Below are positions 11,371 to 25,300 of a DNA stretch of 64,000 bases, one piece after another. Under the pieces are notes generated by a model, which worked only from the letters and a program-made list of their open reading frames with translations, did no database searches and was not told where the DNA came from. The stretch is from contig JASJZH010000001.1 in NCBI GenBank assembly GCA_037178975.1, forward strand, positions 5,130,501 to 5,194,500, given 5' to 3'. A program made the position numbers and the translations under genes. The stretch is from Oscheius tipulae (taxonomy: Eukaryota; Nematoda; Chromadorea; Rhabditida; Rhabditidae). The first letter of the stretch is position 1, and each line of letters starts with the position of its first letter.

Positions 11371-12390
11371 AGGTGTTGGACCCGAGGGACCGGGATCCCG
11401 CCCAGGGCCAAACTTTTTCGGAAAGCACTATTTTGTAGAGCTTTTTGAGCTGAACAAGTATATACAACAATATTTAAGTGTAAAATCGTTCCCTTCTATT
11501 TCTTTTGAGGTCTGTAAAAAAGTAATTTTGAAGAGTTTGATGAGCTGAGAAAGAATGCTTAAGAATGCAGCACACATGTCTGGTTAGATTCCCGGCTGAA
11601 TAGACTAAATCTAACCAACCACAAACTCACATTACGATCCAGATATTTTTTGTATATTAGGACTCCCAGATGAATCAAATTGTTAAACTTGGTCAAGTTC
11701 TTGTTTAGTAGTTTGTGCATAACTCTCTAAAGTCTCGTAGCCTTGATAAAAGTCTGTGGATGCATCTGAAGTTTGTCTAAAAAAAAACACCAAAACTACA
11801 TGTTTTCTAGAAGATGCCTAGAGCGTCCTTGTGAGAGATTTCTTTTAAGTTGACTGGCTCTGGCATAGGTAGAGAATAGTTGGATCATTTTCCAAGGACA
11901 GAAATATTCTGAGCCCTGACAAACTTATACTTTATAGATTCGAGATTGGCAGCAAAATATAAAATAACTTCTATTCTATCGGAACACTTCGTCACTCAGC
12001 TAAACATCTTTTTTTACAGAAATATGACATGGTATACCTTGGAGATGTGCACGTCACTGCCGGTTTCAAAGTCCAAAACTCTTCAGCATTAGCTGATCCA
12101 TCGAAGAAATTAGATACTGGTTAAAGAATTAAGAAGGTAAGACCAATGAGCTAATTATAGATTTCCAAAGAATAAAAGCGTCGTAAAATATAGATCATTT
12201 CATCTCATCAATGATCACACATAGTCGGTATTTGTGTATATAACCAAATATTTCTACTACATGTTCCTTTCTTATCGCCCGTTCCGCCTCCAGAACAATG
12301 AGTTGATAGGAAGGGAACAAATTTGGTGCATCGGACTAGATCGTACTTCCGTCCGTCCTTCCTTTCGGAAGTCCCGTGTGGCAGAACAAC

Positions 12391-12985
12391 TTTTTCAGGG
12401 GCTGTTACTCTGCAATCCCTCTACCTCATATTCGGACACTTTGTCTGCTCTCCGTCGTTGAGTTCTTCTCCCAACAAATCTGCGCCGTATTCCCCGTTCA
12501 GAGCTACCATCCTCTACCCCCGTTTCCTCAAGCCCATCGTTATGAAGCACCAAAAGAGCATCGATCAACAGCTTTCAAATCAGGAAATCGACGGAAAGTT
12601 GCGAGGGTATAATGGGCAGTCGCAACAGCCGCAGCAGGATTTAAGTGCTGAAAAATAATATTCAGGTGGTGTCCATAAGGTCAGCAAGCATCTCCATTAA
12701 GTCGTCGGATTCACACTTCTTCCCATATATACATTTATTTTATCATATACCTCGTTTCAAAAGAGCCGATTGTTCCCCTTTTAATCTAAAGTTTGATAGT
12801 TTTTTTTCGGCCTACTCTACTCTATTTTACGCAATATCACTTTTTAAAATATAAATAAGAGCAGTTTTCCGTGGCAAGAATGATGGGGCTGATAGTTGGC
12901 AGGGTAGTCGGAAAGCCGCATTTGTAATCGCCAGGAACAGCTGACGCTACGGCGGTCTCTTGGAGATGGACGCAATCATCCAGGA
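12391..12985 (+). pseudogene. Truncated, internally deleted duplicate of REEP5
   Basis: Sequence from the end of REEP5 intron 1 (TTTTTCAG and GGGCTGTT) through its 3' UTR (to about 10800) is repeated here with about 10-15% divergence. Two coding segments are missing: between ATTCGGACACTTTG and CTGCTCTCCG, and between GTATTCCCCGTT and AGAGCTACC. The last intron survives in diverged form, so this is a DNA-level duplication, not a retrocopy. Exon 1 is absent, the frame is broken and the membrane hairpins are incomplete, so a REEP product is not expected. Confidence 0.88.
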
Positions 12986-13361
12986 CCTGCAACCAAGAGG
13001 TCCTCACATTTCAGCTCCGATTCGTATTTTTAAACACGTCGGAATTCACCAGAATCTTTTGTTGTTCGGTCTCTTCTGATGAAACTGGCCGAAGTGTCAG
13101 CTAGTTTTGTAGCAAGAGCTTGTCCCTTGTGTAGCCTTCTAATAAGGAGATCTGCTGTTCTGTGACAACGAAGTAAATTTAATGTCTGTCAAGGTTTCTT
13201 CTTCTATTAAAGCCCTATGCAGCCACACGATAGATCTCAAAGATTAACATACTTGATTTTCAAAAAACAATCTCGAATCCGTAACATTTTCACTGAACTT
13301 CTTTTCCTGTTCGTGCAACATTTGGTTGTTCAGACGAATGAGATAGTCGAAGGTCATTACG

Positions 13362-16300
13362 ATGCTGTTCAGTGGAGGAACAGCAGCCAAGCCGAAAAAG
13401 GACGAAAGGAAAGAGAAGAAGGTGGAGCGTGGTGGGTTTTCGAACAAAAGTGGCTAGTTTCCTTGTTATAGATGATAAATACGAAACTCAGGAGGCTGTT
13501 TTTGTCCGTTGGGGCAACAGTCTTCTAGCGAACGAACCGTTGAAAGAGTTTCGCGATCTAGCCGACTTAAAATACATCTCTTCTGTGACGCACATTGTGA
13601 CAGGATGTGCTGTTCCAATGTCTGGCAACAAGTTGGACGACTGTCAGAGTATTCTAACAGCTCTGGGAGATATTAAAATCGTGGCCAGTGATCTGGTGGA
13701 AGGACAACAGAAGGTAGGGCAGGCTGTATCTTCGGATGAAAAGAACATTCTAGGCTGTTCTGTCGACCTGGTGGAACATGGTCCAAGCATTCTGGCGCCG
13801 TCTCGGTCCGGATCCAATCCGAAACGACAAACTGAGTGAAGCGATCAAGATTTGGTGCCTGGAAGTAACTGGTGATTATGAACAAGTCTCGGTCAACGAC
13901 TTCATCTCGAGTTGGCGTGATGGCTTCGCCTTCAACTGTCTCCTTCACAGCTTCGAGTAAGTATTTTTCTAAGATTTCGGCCTAGCCATTTCAGTCGAAA
14001 ACTGGTGAGTATGCGAAAACTGGCCGAGATGTCGGCTTCCGAACGACTGGAAAATGCCTTCAGCGTGGCGGAGAAGGAGTTAAAGGTGGCTCGACTGCTT
14101 TCGGTCAGGGGTGAGTTTTTTGTTACAGCTGAGTTCTCTTATCAATGAACTGCTTTGCTGCGATGGTGTGAAAAGGGTGATAACGTCTTCAGACTTTTCG
14201 TATAAAGTGACCAATCTAACACCTCCCCGAAAAGATAAAGAATGATCGGGTATCTTTTGCACATAGATTGAAAGGGCGAAGAGACTGAACTGTTCTTTCT
14301 GTTTGTTCTTCCTTTTTCGACGGACGTCGCGCCTAATCTGCCTTCCGCGACATAGAGGACCGGAATTGAATATTTCTCGCCTCTGACAGGAGGAAGGAGA
14401 AACCTTCCCGATATCATTATATGGCCATAAGGGCAGTCCTTTCGCTGATTCACTTTTCTCCGCGACCGCCGTCTCTGCCCGTCCAGGCACACAGCTTGTC
14501 AAACAATGTTCTGTTCTCTATCTGTTTGACCTTTCCTTTGGAATTTCCCCCCGAAATTAGTCCAAATAGGATTTTCGGGAAAAGAGGAGTATTAGTCACG
14601 CCTCTTTTCACGCCTCCCTCTTTCTCTGTACAAATTCCTCTTAATTCCCAAAGAACCTATTAAAATGTCCCTCTTCCATTACCATTTCTATTGTGATCTT
14701 CCATCTGTCTCCGCCATAATCGTTGTCCTTTTAAGAATCTTGAATGACACACGCATTGAGCATCATGCAGATGTTCTTTCTCTCGCGTATGCTAATCTAT
14801 AACCACACAGGTCAGCCAATACTGTCCACGGCGCAGTCGCCGCGGTCTAATTGCGACCACAATGCCACGGACAGTTCGATCTGCTTTTTCTCAGTTCTTT
14901 CACCTTTCATGCCGCATTCTTTTAGTAATTTCTCTGGTTCTTTCTAGCTTTCTTCTTATTTTCAGATGAGATTTCTCCTACTTTTCAAAGCTTTCTTCTC
15001 TCCACTTGACTGGTTCACATTCCCATGCATCAATGTTTCTCCCGTTCTCAGTCCCTCTCCCCCTGTTCCATGTCCTATCATACACTCTCAGCCATTTTGT
15101 CCGGCACCTTTTTCACGTTCCATTGACTTTCAACTATCCCTTTTTTAACGCCAAATAGGGTTCTGATCTGTTAGGTCTTGGGAATCTGCACTTTGTGACT
15201 ATTAGGGAATCTCAACACTTTGACACCTATCCTATCAGCTGCTTATCAGAGAGCATTTGAATCTTGACTCATCTTCCTTTTTTGACCAAACCGTTTTAGT
15301 TGCATTGAGACCTGTCTTTGTCCCTATTTCCCCCATTGACCTCCTCTCCTTCAAAAGACATAACCCTACTGCATCCAATTATTCGCCTTTTGAAAGTATT
15401 TCTTGACCAGAGGACTTTACACCTTCTTCCATTTTGCCCCCCTAGCAAATGGATCTGTTGGCAGAATCGACAACTGGCCCGGGGACATGTTTCTTTTTAC
15501 GTCTGACTCGGTCCAAACCTTTTGCTCGCCCAAACTACATTTCCTAAGGAAAAATTTCTTTACTTAATAAAGCGCAATGCTTTCTGTGACAGACCTTGAT
15601 TGGATGTTTGTTTGTTTATTTGTTCGTTTGTTTGTCCGAGGCCACAAACCAGAAGTGAGCCAATTATTTTGTTCAGAAAGTTATTGCCTAAATTGGGTGG
15701 GAAGTCAACTTTAGGTTAGCTCTTAAATTTTGATTTTGTCCCAGTGAAGTCACTGAGAGTCTTTTGTTACTACGAAGCGACGCAGCAGCTAATGCAAAAT
15801 GAAGGCAAAAGGACGGCGAAGCCGTCAGAACCAGCTGTTGAACTACTCAGAAGTACTCTTTTGCCTCTTGTCGACAGCTAGCCTCAATTTCCAAAAAAAA
15901 GTTGACTTTTGTCTGCAAGCATTTCCGCATTCCAATCCGTTTTCAGACCTCCAAAGCGAGCATTTGGACAGCCATTCCGTCGTCACCTATTTGATGACCT
16001 TGTACCTATCTTTGATAGGCAAAAGTTCCGTGGCATCAGCTGTCCAGCCCCAGCCCTCCTTTGAATTGGTTCAGTCGACTGCTACAGCTCCTCTCGAGAT
16101 TCTTCCTCAAGAGCCATCAACATCCACAGCGATGACAGTGGAACTCCCTCCAACTCCGTCTTCGCCTTTGGAGAAAGCTCCAGAAAGAACACGACCGATG
16201 GCTCAACAGAGCGTCGACCAGGGCAGTGAGGTAGGTGGACAAATCCTCTCTTCATGTTGAAACTTGAGCCAGCAGCGAGCGACTAGCACTGGCAGGGTAG

Positions 16301-19300
16301 ATCTTTTCGAAAAAGCTTGTTTACTGACTTTGTCTTTGAAAATATGATTCTTCTCGTGCTCAAAAAAACTTTTCAGAGCGTCGAGGTCCGCTCTCGCAAA
16401 TCCTCCTCCTCATCCCAGAAGAGCTCGAAGACGAAAAGAGAGCGAAAGGAGGCAATGACCAGAGAGTTTGAGAATTGTCTAGAAGACGTACTCTCCTGGT
16501 TGTTGGAAGCCGAAGAGAATCTGTCTCTTTTGGCGCCAGTAGAAGAAAAGGACGTGGCAGTGGTCAGAAAACAGTTCAAGGAGTTTGAACTGTTCATGTG
16601 CTCACTGACAGACAGTCAAGAGACGGTTGGAAAAGTTCTTCACAGAGGACAAATGCTGTCGGCCAAGGCTGATAGCGAGGAGGAGAAAGACGCCATTCTT
16701 GCTCAATTGAGGTGAGTCAATTTCAAACTAAAGACTTTCGATGTTTGTAAGAACAAGGGTAGCATCCTGGTGGTTATGCTAGAGTTATGACAGCCCTTTG
16801 TTTGATTCCTGTATTTCTACCCTTGACTCTTTTATAGTCGTCCTGTACGCATGTTTCCTCCCAGTCAAGCTACCGTAACAGGAGTAACGTTCTCCCAGAC
16901 TGACCCGAATTGACTTGCCAACTGTTTGTGCGCACAGAGTAATTGATTGACAAAATTGACAAAATCTTGCCTTGACAATTTGTAAGAGGCGTCTGCGACA
17001 CAAGTCAACCCTAATCTGGGATAAAACATGACAATGTTCGTGGCCTTTCTGTCATGTGTTATCCTAGATTAGAGTTGACAAGACAAGTCAGGACAGTTCA
17101 AGTTACAAAATTAGCACCGACACACTGACAGTGAGTCGCTCCGCCAGGAGTGTAAGCGACTGAGCTTTTCTAATATTATGAGCTGTTTGTCTAAGGTATC
17201 TCTCTACTACTAAAGTACAGTGGTGTTCGTCCATCTGTCTGTCATGGTGTCCGCACAGTTGTCTGTCAACCCTAATACCCAAAAACGCTGACAAGTCATT
17301 TCATGTCAAGAGACAATGCGACAGCCAGCTGTGGAGGAAACTGCTACTAGGGAAGCGGCGCTGCCGTCTGTGACCAATACCAAAGTGCTGCGAAGCTGCC
17401 ATCGGTAACTGGTACAGAGACTGAAGCACAATGTTAACTAGATCAAAACTGACAGGTCGCGTCCTGTCAAGAGACTAGGCGGCGAGTCTCGAACCATCAA
17501 TGTCCTAACGTTTATTTCCGAAGCAGCACGATGATATTGTTCCTGTGGTGGTAATTCCGCGGGGTACAAGTTTCTGTTATCTGGTAGAGCACACTTTAGC
17601 TTTCAGAATAGTCAACCTGCGATGGGAAGAACTCCGTGCAATGGCTCTCCATCGTCAGACGAAGCTACAGACTCAGCTGAACCACCTCCAGACGAAACAA
17701 CTCACTCTCATCACTCGTTGGCTGACCGGAATTGAGAAGAGGATGACGGAAACTGACCCAGTGGCAATGGATCGGAAGAGAATATTGGAGCAGATTGACG
17801 AACACACGGCTCTACAGAACGAGATCGAGGAGTTCCAGCCGAACATTCTGGCTCTGAACAGTTTCGTGGCTGTGGTAGACGATGGGGAGTCAGCGGCCGA
17901 ATCTGTCAGCAGTTTGGAAAAGTCGATGAGGGAGATTGGAGACCGATGGCAGGGACTGTGCGGCTGGGCCGAAACGCGGAGTACTCAACTCGATGGGTTG
18001 GCCGATATCGTAACCGAAACAGGAGACGTATATGACAGACTCAGCTATTGGCTAAAGGAGAGGGAACACGATCTACTGGGTGAGCCGATCCTCTTTGTGA
18101 GGTCTCAATTAAATTGTTTCAGGTCTGAAATCGGCACATCATCTGGAAGACCAAGATCAGGTGGCGGAGCAGGTCAAAAAGCTCCAATTGGCTGAAGCAG
18201 CTCTCGAAGGAGAACATTCCCAGTTTGTCAGACTTTCCCAATTGAGCTGTGAACTCGTCTCTCGCCTGGATGTCGGTAATGGAGCCGAGGCAAATGAGGT
18301 CAGAAGACGACTGGACACAATCACTCAGAGATGGGATAATCTGGTCGCGAGGATAGAGGAACACAGCAAAACTTTGGTCCGAAGCGGTAAAGCAGACCTT
18401 CGTCAACTGCGTCAAGTCACTGGAACCTCGACAGATGAACGATCCAGTCCAACTATCGATGAGGCTTTGAGACAAGACAGAGTCCTCGTCGTGCCCAAAG
18501 ACGACTCCTCTCGAGTCAATGTGACCACTTTGGAGGCTGTCGAGCAAGCAACAACCGACACAGACAACGAGGAACAAGGCAATCAGCTTGTCGAACGATT
18601 CCTTCGTCATGTGGCTCGTCTTTCCCAAGAAATGGAGCCGCTCAGACAATGGATGGACGGATTCTCAGTCTCCAAACGACCGGATCAGCTCAGGAAGATG
18701 ATAGCAGTCTGTCAGGAAAAGCTCGTCGAGATCAAAGACCAAGAATCCAAGGTGTCACGACTACAACTGGAACTGGAACATCTTCACAACAGTCCTCAAT
18801 TGAATGCCAAACAACTGAAGACAGCCAACGATGCTTTTGACAAGTTTGCCAAGGTTTGAACCAAAATAAGTAGGAAATACCAAATTTAGGGATGGGCCGT
18901 GATCGTGACCAAGATCAGCGAGGCAATGAATCTATTGACCGGGCACGACGACAGTGAAGAAGGAGCAGTAGCCAATGCCATCGAACAGTGGATAGCTGGC
19001 TGTGACAAGGTCCTTTCTGCTCTTCCAAAAGTGGTCCCAGTGGAAAGAGGGAAACGTCTCGATCGACTAGAAGAACAGCTAAAGACGCAGATGGAAAATC
19101 TGGAGTTTGTGCAGAAAGACATTGCTCGGAAGGCCATACTCAAGAAGGGATTAAGCATTGTCCAAAAGAAGATCTTTGCGGCTAGAGACGAGCTACCCAA
19201 AATCTCTGTCGGGGAGGAAGATATCGAGAAGGAGTTGGACGGCGAATGGAGTTCTGTGGGAGATCAGGAGGCTCTGGAGAAGGACTTGAAGAGGTCGGAA

Positions 19301-22300
19301 GTGCTGGTGGAGAAGGCGAGAAGCAATAAGATGAGCTCGGAACTGATCGAGAGATCCGAGACAAGGTAAGTCAATCAATTTTTCTCCCAACAGTTGTGTT
19401 CAGACGAGCTGAAATGCAGGAACGTCGTCGTGCTACGAACGCTTCGATGGAGAAGGTTTCACTAGCTGAGAAGACGCTTATTCGGATTCGGGACAAAGTG
19501 GCTGCTACTTCCAAGAGCGACTCGGAACTGGCCCAAATAGTCTCGGAGCTGAACGCGGCCAGAGACGAGTTGGCGGCTAACGAAGTCCAGAAGAAAGAAG
19601 CCGAAAGGGCTACGGAGAAAATGCTCGCACTGGATGACAATGTTCCGAGCATGGTTGTGGCGAGAGCAAGAGAACGAGTTCGAGAGATGGCAGAAAACTG
19701 GAAGAAATTAGCCGAAACCATCGATGATCAAGTCAGCTGTGCCCAAAAGGAACACAAGAGAATGATTCAGAGTGGGTTGAATCTTTTTCTAACGTCGCAT
19801 GTTATTCTTGCGGCGTGTCTGTCTGGTAGCTGTGGTGCTTTACAGCAGCCCCGCCTCATTCTCAAGAGTCCAGATGCGGCTCTTTCCACAACCTCATTCT
19901 CTCGCGCGGGATCGATCTGATCTCGCTCCAATATTTGCAGCCCTGTTTTTCCCGCGACCTCACCCGCATTTTCCTCCTTCTTATCCAAAACAAAACGCTT
20001 TTTTGCAGAGGCGATCAGCGACGAGGAGAAGCTATTAGAAAAGTTGGAAAAGACTCTAGTGGCCAGCGAGAGCGCCGCCGATGCTGAGGAGTGTTGCGAG
20101 CATCTGGATGTAAGTCTTGTCATATGTTTACTTCACCGGACCATCACTCTCACTCTTATCTGTGTTCAGAATGACTCACCGGAAACACTTATCTCTCTTT
20201 TAGAACCTCGAAAACCTCTTGGAGAGAGTCTCAACAGCAGCCCCTTTGTCCACATCCACTATGGAAGAATCTTTCGTCAGAGACAGTTACCAGAGACTTA
20301 GTGACACAAAGGAGAAGGTTCAAGAACGAGCTAAACAGAGAGTGGACGAGCTGACGAGAGCTGTTGAGGAATGCGAACGTTTCGAGAGACAGATGGCTTC
20401 ACTTCAGCAATTTGCCCAGACCATGACTCCCCTTCTGACCAGTCGAATCGCGGCAGATGTCTCGGCTCTCGACGTCCCAGAAGAGTACCAGGTAAGCTAA
20501 CACTCATCTCTCTTCCCTCTGTTCCCAGCCCTCTATAGCCAGTCACATCTTCCCTTTATTTTAGTCTGCATTCCATTCCGGAACCCTGGTGAAAGTGAGT
20601 CCTGTTTGCGTTATTCTATACCTTAAAACGCATGGTTTGATGTATAACATCTGGGATACTGTAACTGAGAAAGCGGATAATTTTCAGATGATTTCGTCGG
20701 AATTCGATGAATGGAACAAAGTGCTTGAGGGACTTGAGAAGTGGCTTCAAGAGAAAAATAATGAGCGAAGCTGGGAACAATTCAAACATTCAAAGGTTTG
20801 ATCTTATACTGTTCTATCAAACATTCCAACTTCAGAACACATTTGCTGACCTACAGAAGAAGTTTAATGAGTTCAAGAAACCGAAAGGATTCGAAGAACG
20901 TCTGGAAAAAGCTCGTCAACGCTTAGCAGACGTAGAATTCGCCCTGGATGATCTGACTGGAATAGAAGGATCGGCCTGTGAAAAAGCGTTGGAGGATGCC
21001 AAGGCCCAAGGACGAACACTACACAAACTGATCGAAGATATTGGAGATTTGATCAAGGGAGAGATTCAGTTGAGCGATGGCGGAATGATTGATCCGACTA
21101 CAGGAGTCAGTTTGAGACAGAAGATTCACGAGGCTGACAGAAAAGCAAAGGAGCTGGCAGTTCGAGCAGAGTCCAGTGTGGATAGACTCGAGGACTGTGT
21201 ATCTCTGTACAATAGACTGGAAAAGAAGGCTGTCGAGGTCAAGAAGTTTCTGGAAGAAAGTGAACAAGCTCTGGACAAATTCGTACAAGAAGACAAGGCA
21301 AGTATTAGTTCAGTTCTCAAAGTAATCTGAAAACTTAGGGCTCCGATGATAACGAAGAAGTCAGCGCCCTGGTATCTGAATGGAATCGACGTGAAACGGA
21401 TCTCCGAGAGTTGGAGGACTCTGAACGTGTGCTAAGGGAACGAGCCGTGAGGGTAGATGATCGTCTCAGTGGCGAACTTCGTGTTCGCGCTGAAATGCTC
21501 AAGAAACGACTGGACAACTGGTCGAGAACATTGGAGAACATGGAGGCAGACGAAGATGAGCAGCTACTTCAACTCGACGAGATGCATCAGGATTTGAAGG
21601 CCAAACTGAAGGAAGCGAAGGACATGCCCGTCAGACAATTAGCCGAAACATTGCGGTTTCTGCGAGGCGACAAAGATCGTCTCAGCTCTCGGGCTCGTCG
21701 TCTGGCTGCAAAGAATCCTCGCCTGGCCAATGTGGATATCATTTCGGATGTCACAAAGGAATGGGAGGAACTGGAGAAGAAGCTTCATGTGCCCGAAGAG
21801 AAGTCTCCTGAACTTGAAGAGGCCAAACTCGATCACGATCTCGGCTTCCCAGAACAGGTCGAAAAACTCCACGAACATTTTGCCAAAGCGGATGAATTGG
21901 TGGACTTTGAGAAGAAACCGGTTGCCTCAGCACAGCAATGGAACGAAAGAGTTGAGGCTTTGGATAGGTTCTTGGGACAGTCCCGTCCAGCACTGGATGC
22001 TCTCGTCGAAACTGGAAGAGATCTGGCCACCAAAGGACGTCTGGAACTCGAAATCCACACGGCAATCGATCGACTGGATGAGCTGTGCGATGTCGTCGAT
22101 GTCTTGGAACAGAAGCTGGAGGAACAAAGAGAAAAAGTGGCACCTCTTCTGGCTAGAGCGGAGAGTCTGGCAAGGGATACGGTAGTCTTGGAGGAGGTCT
22201 TGGAACAGCTTTCTTCGCGAGGCCTGGATGATGAAGAAGTTGCTAAAGCTACTCGTAAAGACTTGTCGGATCGAGACAATCAGCTAAACAATCTCGGGCA

Positions 22301-25300
22301 GAGAGCTGCAGCTATCCACCAAGCACTACCCGGAAAGTCTCCTCAGAGTAGAGATAATAGTCTCACTCAGCTTTCTGCCAAACTATCGAAGCTGGAAGCA
22401 ATGCTAACAATCAAGAAGGAGGCTCCAACCACTCCAAGAACTTCTCCGGAAGCCACGAGCCGATCATCGGCTGGTCCTTTAGCAATGGAAGCCTACGGAA
22501 CCACAACAGATGCCCAAACTCAGGATGAAGACGAAAAACCTGTGGAGAAGAAGAGAAAGATCATTGGTCCTGGCCAGAAATCAATTGATTCTGGAGAAGC
22601 GGTGCCCAATATCTTCAAACAGCCTGACACGATAACAATGGAAGTCGAGGAGGGAGCTGATATGGACAAGGTTTATGAAGAATTGGCCTGGCTGGAAGAA
22701 AAGCTTCTGGAAGAAGAGGAATTTCCAATGGAAGGCATCGCGACAGCCGAGGACAGATACAAGGTAACAGAGGGATGGTACAAACAAAAGAATTGTGTTA
22801 CAGAGTTACGACGAGCGGCTGAGCAAGACTGAGAAGATCGTGACCGACAACCAGATGACATTAGACATGCTCCAGACTGAGGCGACTCTCGAGAGGGCCA
22901 ACAACTTGAAGAAAGAACTCGGTGAAAGACGTCTTCGTCTCTATCCACTCAAACAGGAATGGGCCGAGTTTATGAGCAGTCTGGAACAGACAGAAGCCCT
23001 TCTGAATGTGCCGGAGCGAAAGAGAGAGCCTTCGCCCGGACTGGAAGAACTCGAACAAGAAGTCCATGCCAAGGAACAACGCGTAGCTCGAGCTGAAATC
23101 CATGTGTGTGATGTGATTCGCCGTCATGGAGTCATTCTTCCTCGAATGAGTGAGAACAGCCAGAATGCTATTGGAATCCGCAATCGGGTCAGAGATCTCG
23201 AGGATAAGTTCAAGGATCTCTCGCGCCGTGTTCAAGAAGATCGTTTGAAGTTGGAAGCCAGAGCTGTTTCTCAATCAGACCTCGCTAAACAGCTCGAAGA
23301 ACTCGTATTCTGGTGTGACGAAGCACATGCCGAGCTCGGAGTCCATCCCAATCCTCTGGATCCGGACAGCATGGAACAGGCTTTGAATGCTATCTGGAGA
23401 AGAACTGGAGAAGTCGAGGCGAGGAAAGTGAATCTGAATCAGCTGGAAGGATCGAAAGAACGTCTTTTGGCCTTGGAATCAGTCCCAGTTGAAGCGAAAC
23501 ACGAGATCAGAAGAGCTGTCTGCGACGTCGCTAAAAGATTGGCTGATGTGAGTTTATTGTCTATTCAATGCAATACATGCTTTCAGCTCCGAAGTGATCT
23601 GTCTGATAGGAAGCTTCAACTGGAAAAGGACAAAGAGATTTGCTCCAATTTCTGGATTAAAGTCGAGTCGATGGCTACTCAGGCAACTGACCTATGTCGC
23701 CGAGTAGCTGCCGTCAATTCTGCACAGCTGTTCACACCCTCCGGGGATCACATCGGCTCATGCCGAGCAGAGGCTCTCGAATTGGAAAAGGAGCTCGCAG
23801 CTATGAAGGTCAAGGTTCAGGAGGCGAATGAGGACCACGATAGGCTGAGTACCGGCCCTGAGAAGGTAGTATTGAAAAGCTAACAAGAACAGAGAGTTTT
23901 GTAGAGGCTGCTGGAAGTGCTAGTGTCTTGCGAGGCAGCTGTTGCCGTCTGCCAGACCCTACCTGAGCCATCTAGGATCACAACCTCGACTGCGCCTTCG
24001 GAGTCGATGCTCGTCAGTCAAGTTACCAGTCAAACTACAATAATCCCCAGTATAAAACAGTCCGAATCGAGTCGAACCAGTCCTGCTTCCGAGGTTTGAA
24101 TTTTGATCAATTCTTGTGACTCTTTTTGTTCAGGTGCCCGAAGATGAGGAAATGGCAAGTGAGGAAGAAGTCGAGGAGCCGGAACAGGCTGGTAGTCTGA
24201 CAGCTTCTCGCCACAGTCAACTGACCGAAGCTTCTGCAACAGCTCATCTTTCAACAAGAGATGCTTCCAATTGGCACGCTTTGACACAGCTGAGACATTG
24301 GCTGACCGAGGCCGAAAGAGATGCAGGTCTGACAGTCGATCTCAGTGATCATGTGGGTATTAGGAACATGGCAGCTGTTGTTCAGGTAAGTCATGAATGG
24401 ATGAACTCAAAAACAGCTCTCTAGGGAATTGGAGACCAAGTCAGGCTGAAACTGTTGGACGTCGTTGGACTCCAAGATTCAAGTGCCGCTGTTGAAGTCA
24501 AGCAGAAAGCTAGAGATCTGGGAGTTGATATGGACCGAGTGGCCAAGCAGTGTGAGAAGAGACGAAGCCAGTTGGCCGTGATGGGAGAAGCCTCTCGAAT
24601 GGTCGATACCTCTCGTTCGAACATGGAATTATGGCTGGAGAATGTTGAAGATACTCTGGGTAAGAGAAAATAACTACTAGAAGCAGTCCTCAATTCAGCT
24701 GGAAAGAGAACGGAAGAGACGACGGACGAGGTGAGACGAGAACTGGATGCTGTCAGCGAGATAGTGACCGAGATGGATGTGAGAAAAGATGCCATGGCTG
24801 ACCTGAACAGTCGAGGCAATGCTCTTTTGGACGAGTACAACAAGGACGAAGCGCATCAACTCAGTCATTTGCTCAGTCGAGCCAATATGCGATGGACCCG
24901 ATGCAACGATAAGTGAGTTTCAATCGAAAACAATCGATCATAGCATGTGTCACCTCATAGCTCATCCTAATGACCTCGTTTAATTGGTCGGTGTGAAAGA
25001 GTCCGCCGGTTATACGCGCGTATTTTCTCGGTCGCTTCTCGTCCAAGATTGAATCAGTCACCGATTTCATTATGCTGCTCCGACGAAGCATTACACGTTT
25101 CAGTGTCCGGATTCGACGAGCTGCTTTGGAAGCTCGACTGAGGAGTCGAAATGACTTTCACAGTGCTCTGAACGAGTTCGAAGACTGGCTGAACAAGACC
25201 GGAGACGAGCTGGAAGATCTGGATCACAATACGAACAACACCCAGGCTATCAAAGACACTCAAAGGAGGAGGGAATGGACTCAGCAACACAAGGTTTGTA

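Larger units (their letters stand above)
10663..12390. other. Intergenic stretch without recognisable genes
   Basis: It holds a (GA)n microsatellite (10985-11008) and a Helitron-like 5' end (11319 onward). Otherwise I see AT-rich sequence with no coding signal on either strand. Confidence 0.5.

Noticed and set aside
18119-22279. Long minus-strand open frames across dystrophin (for example 18119-18649, 19371-19721, 21833-22279)
   Set aside because: Ser/Arg-rich antisense readings of the spectrin-repeat exons; coding on the plus strand explains them.
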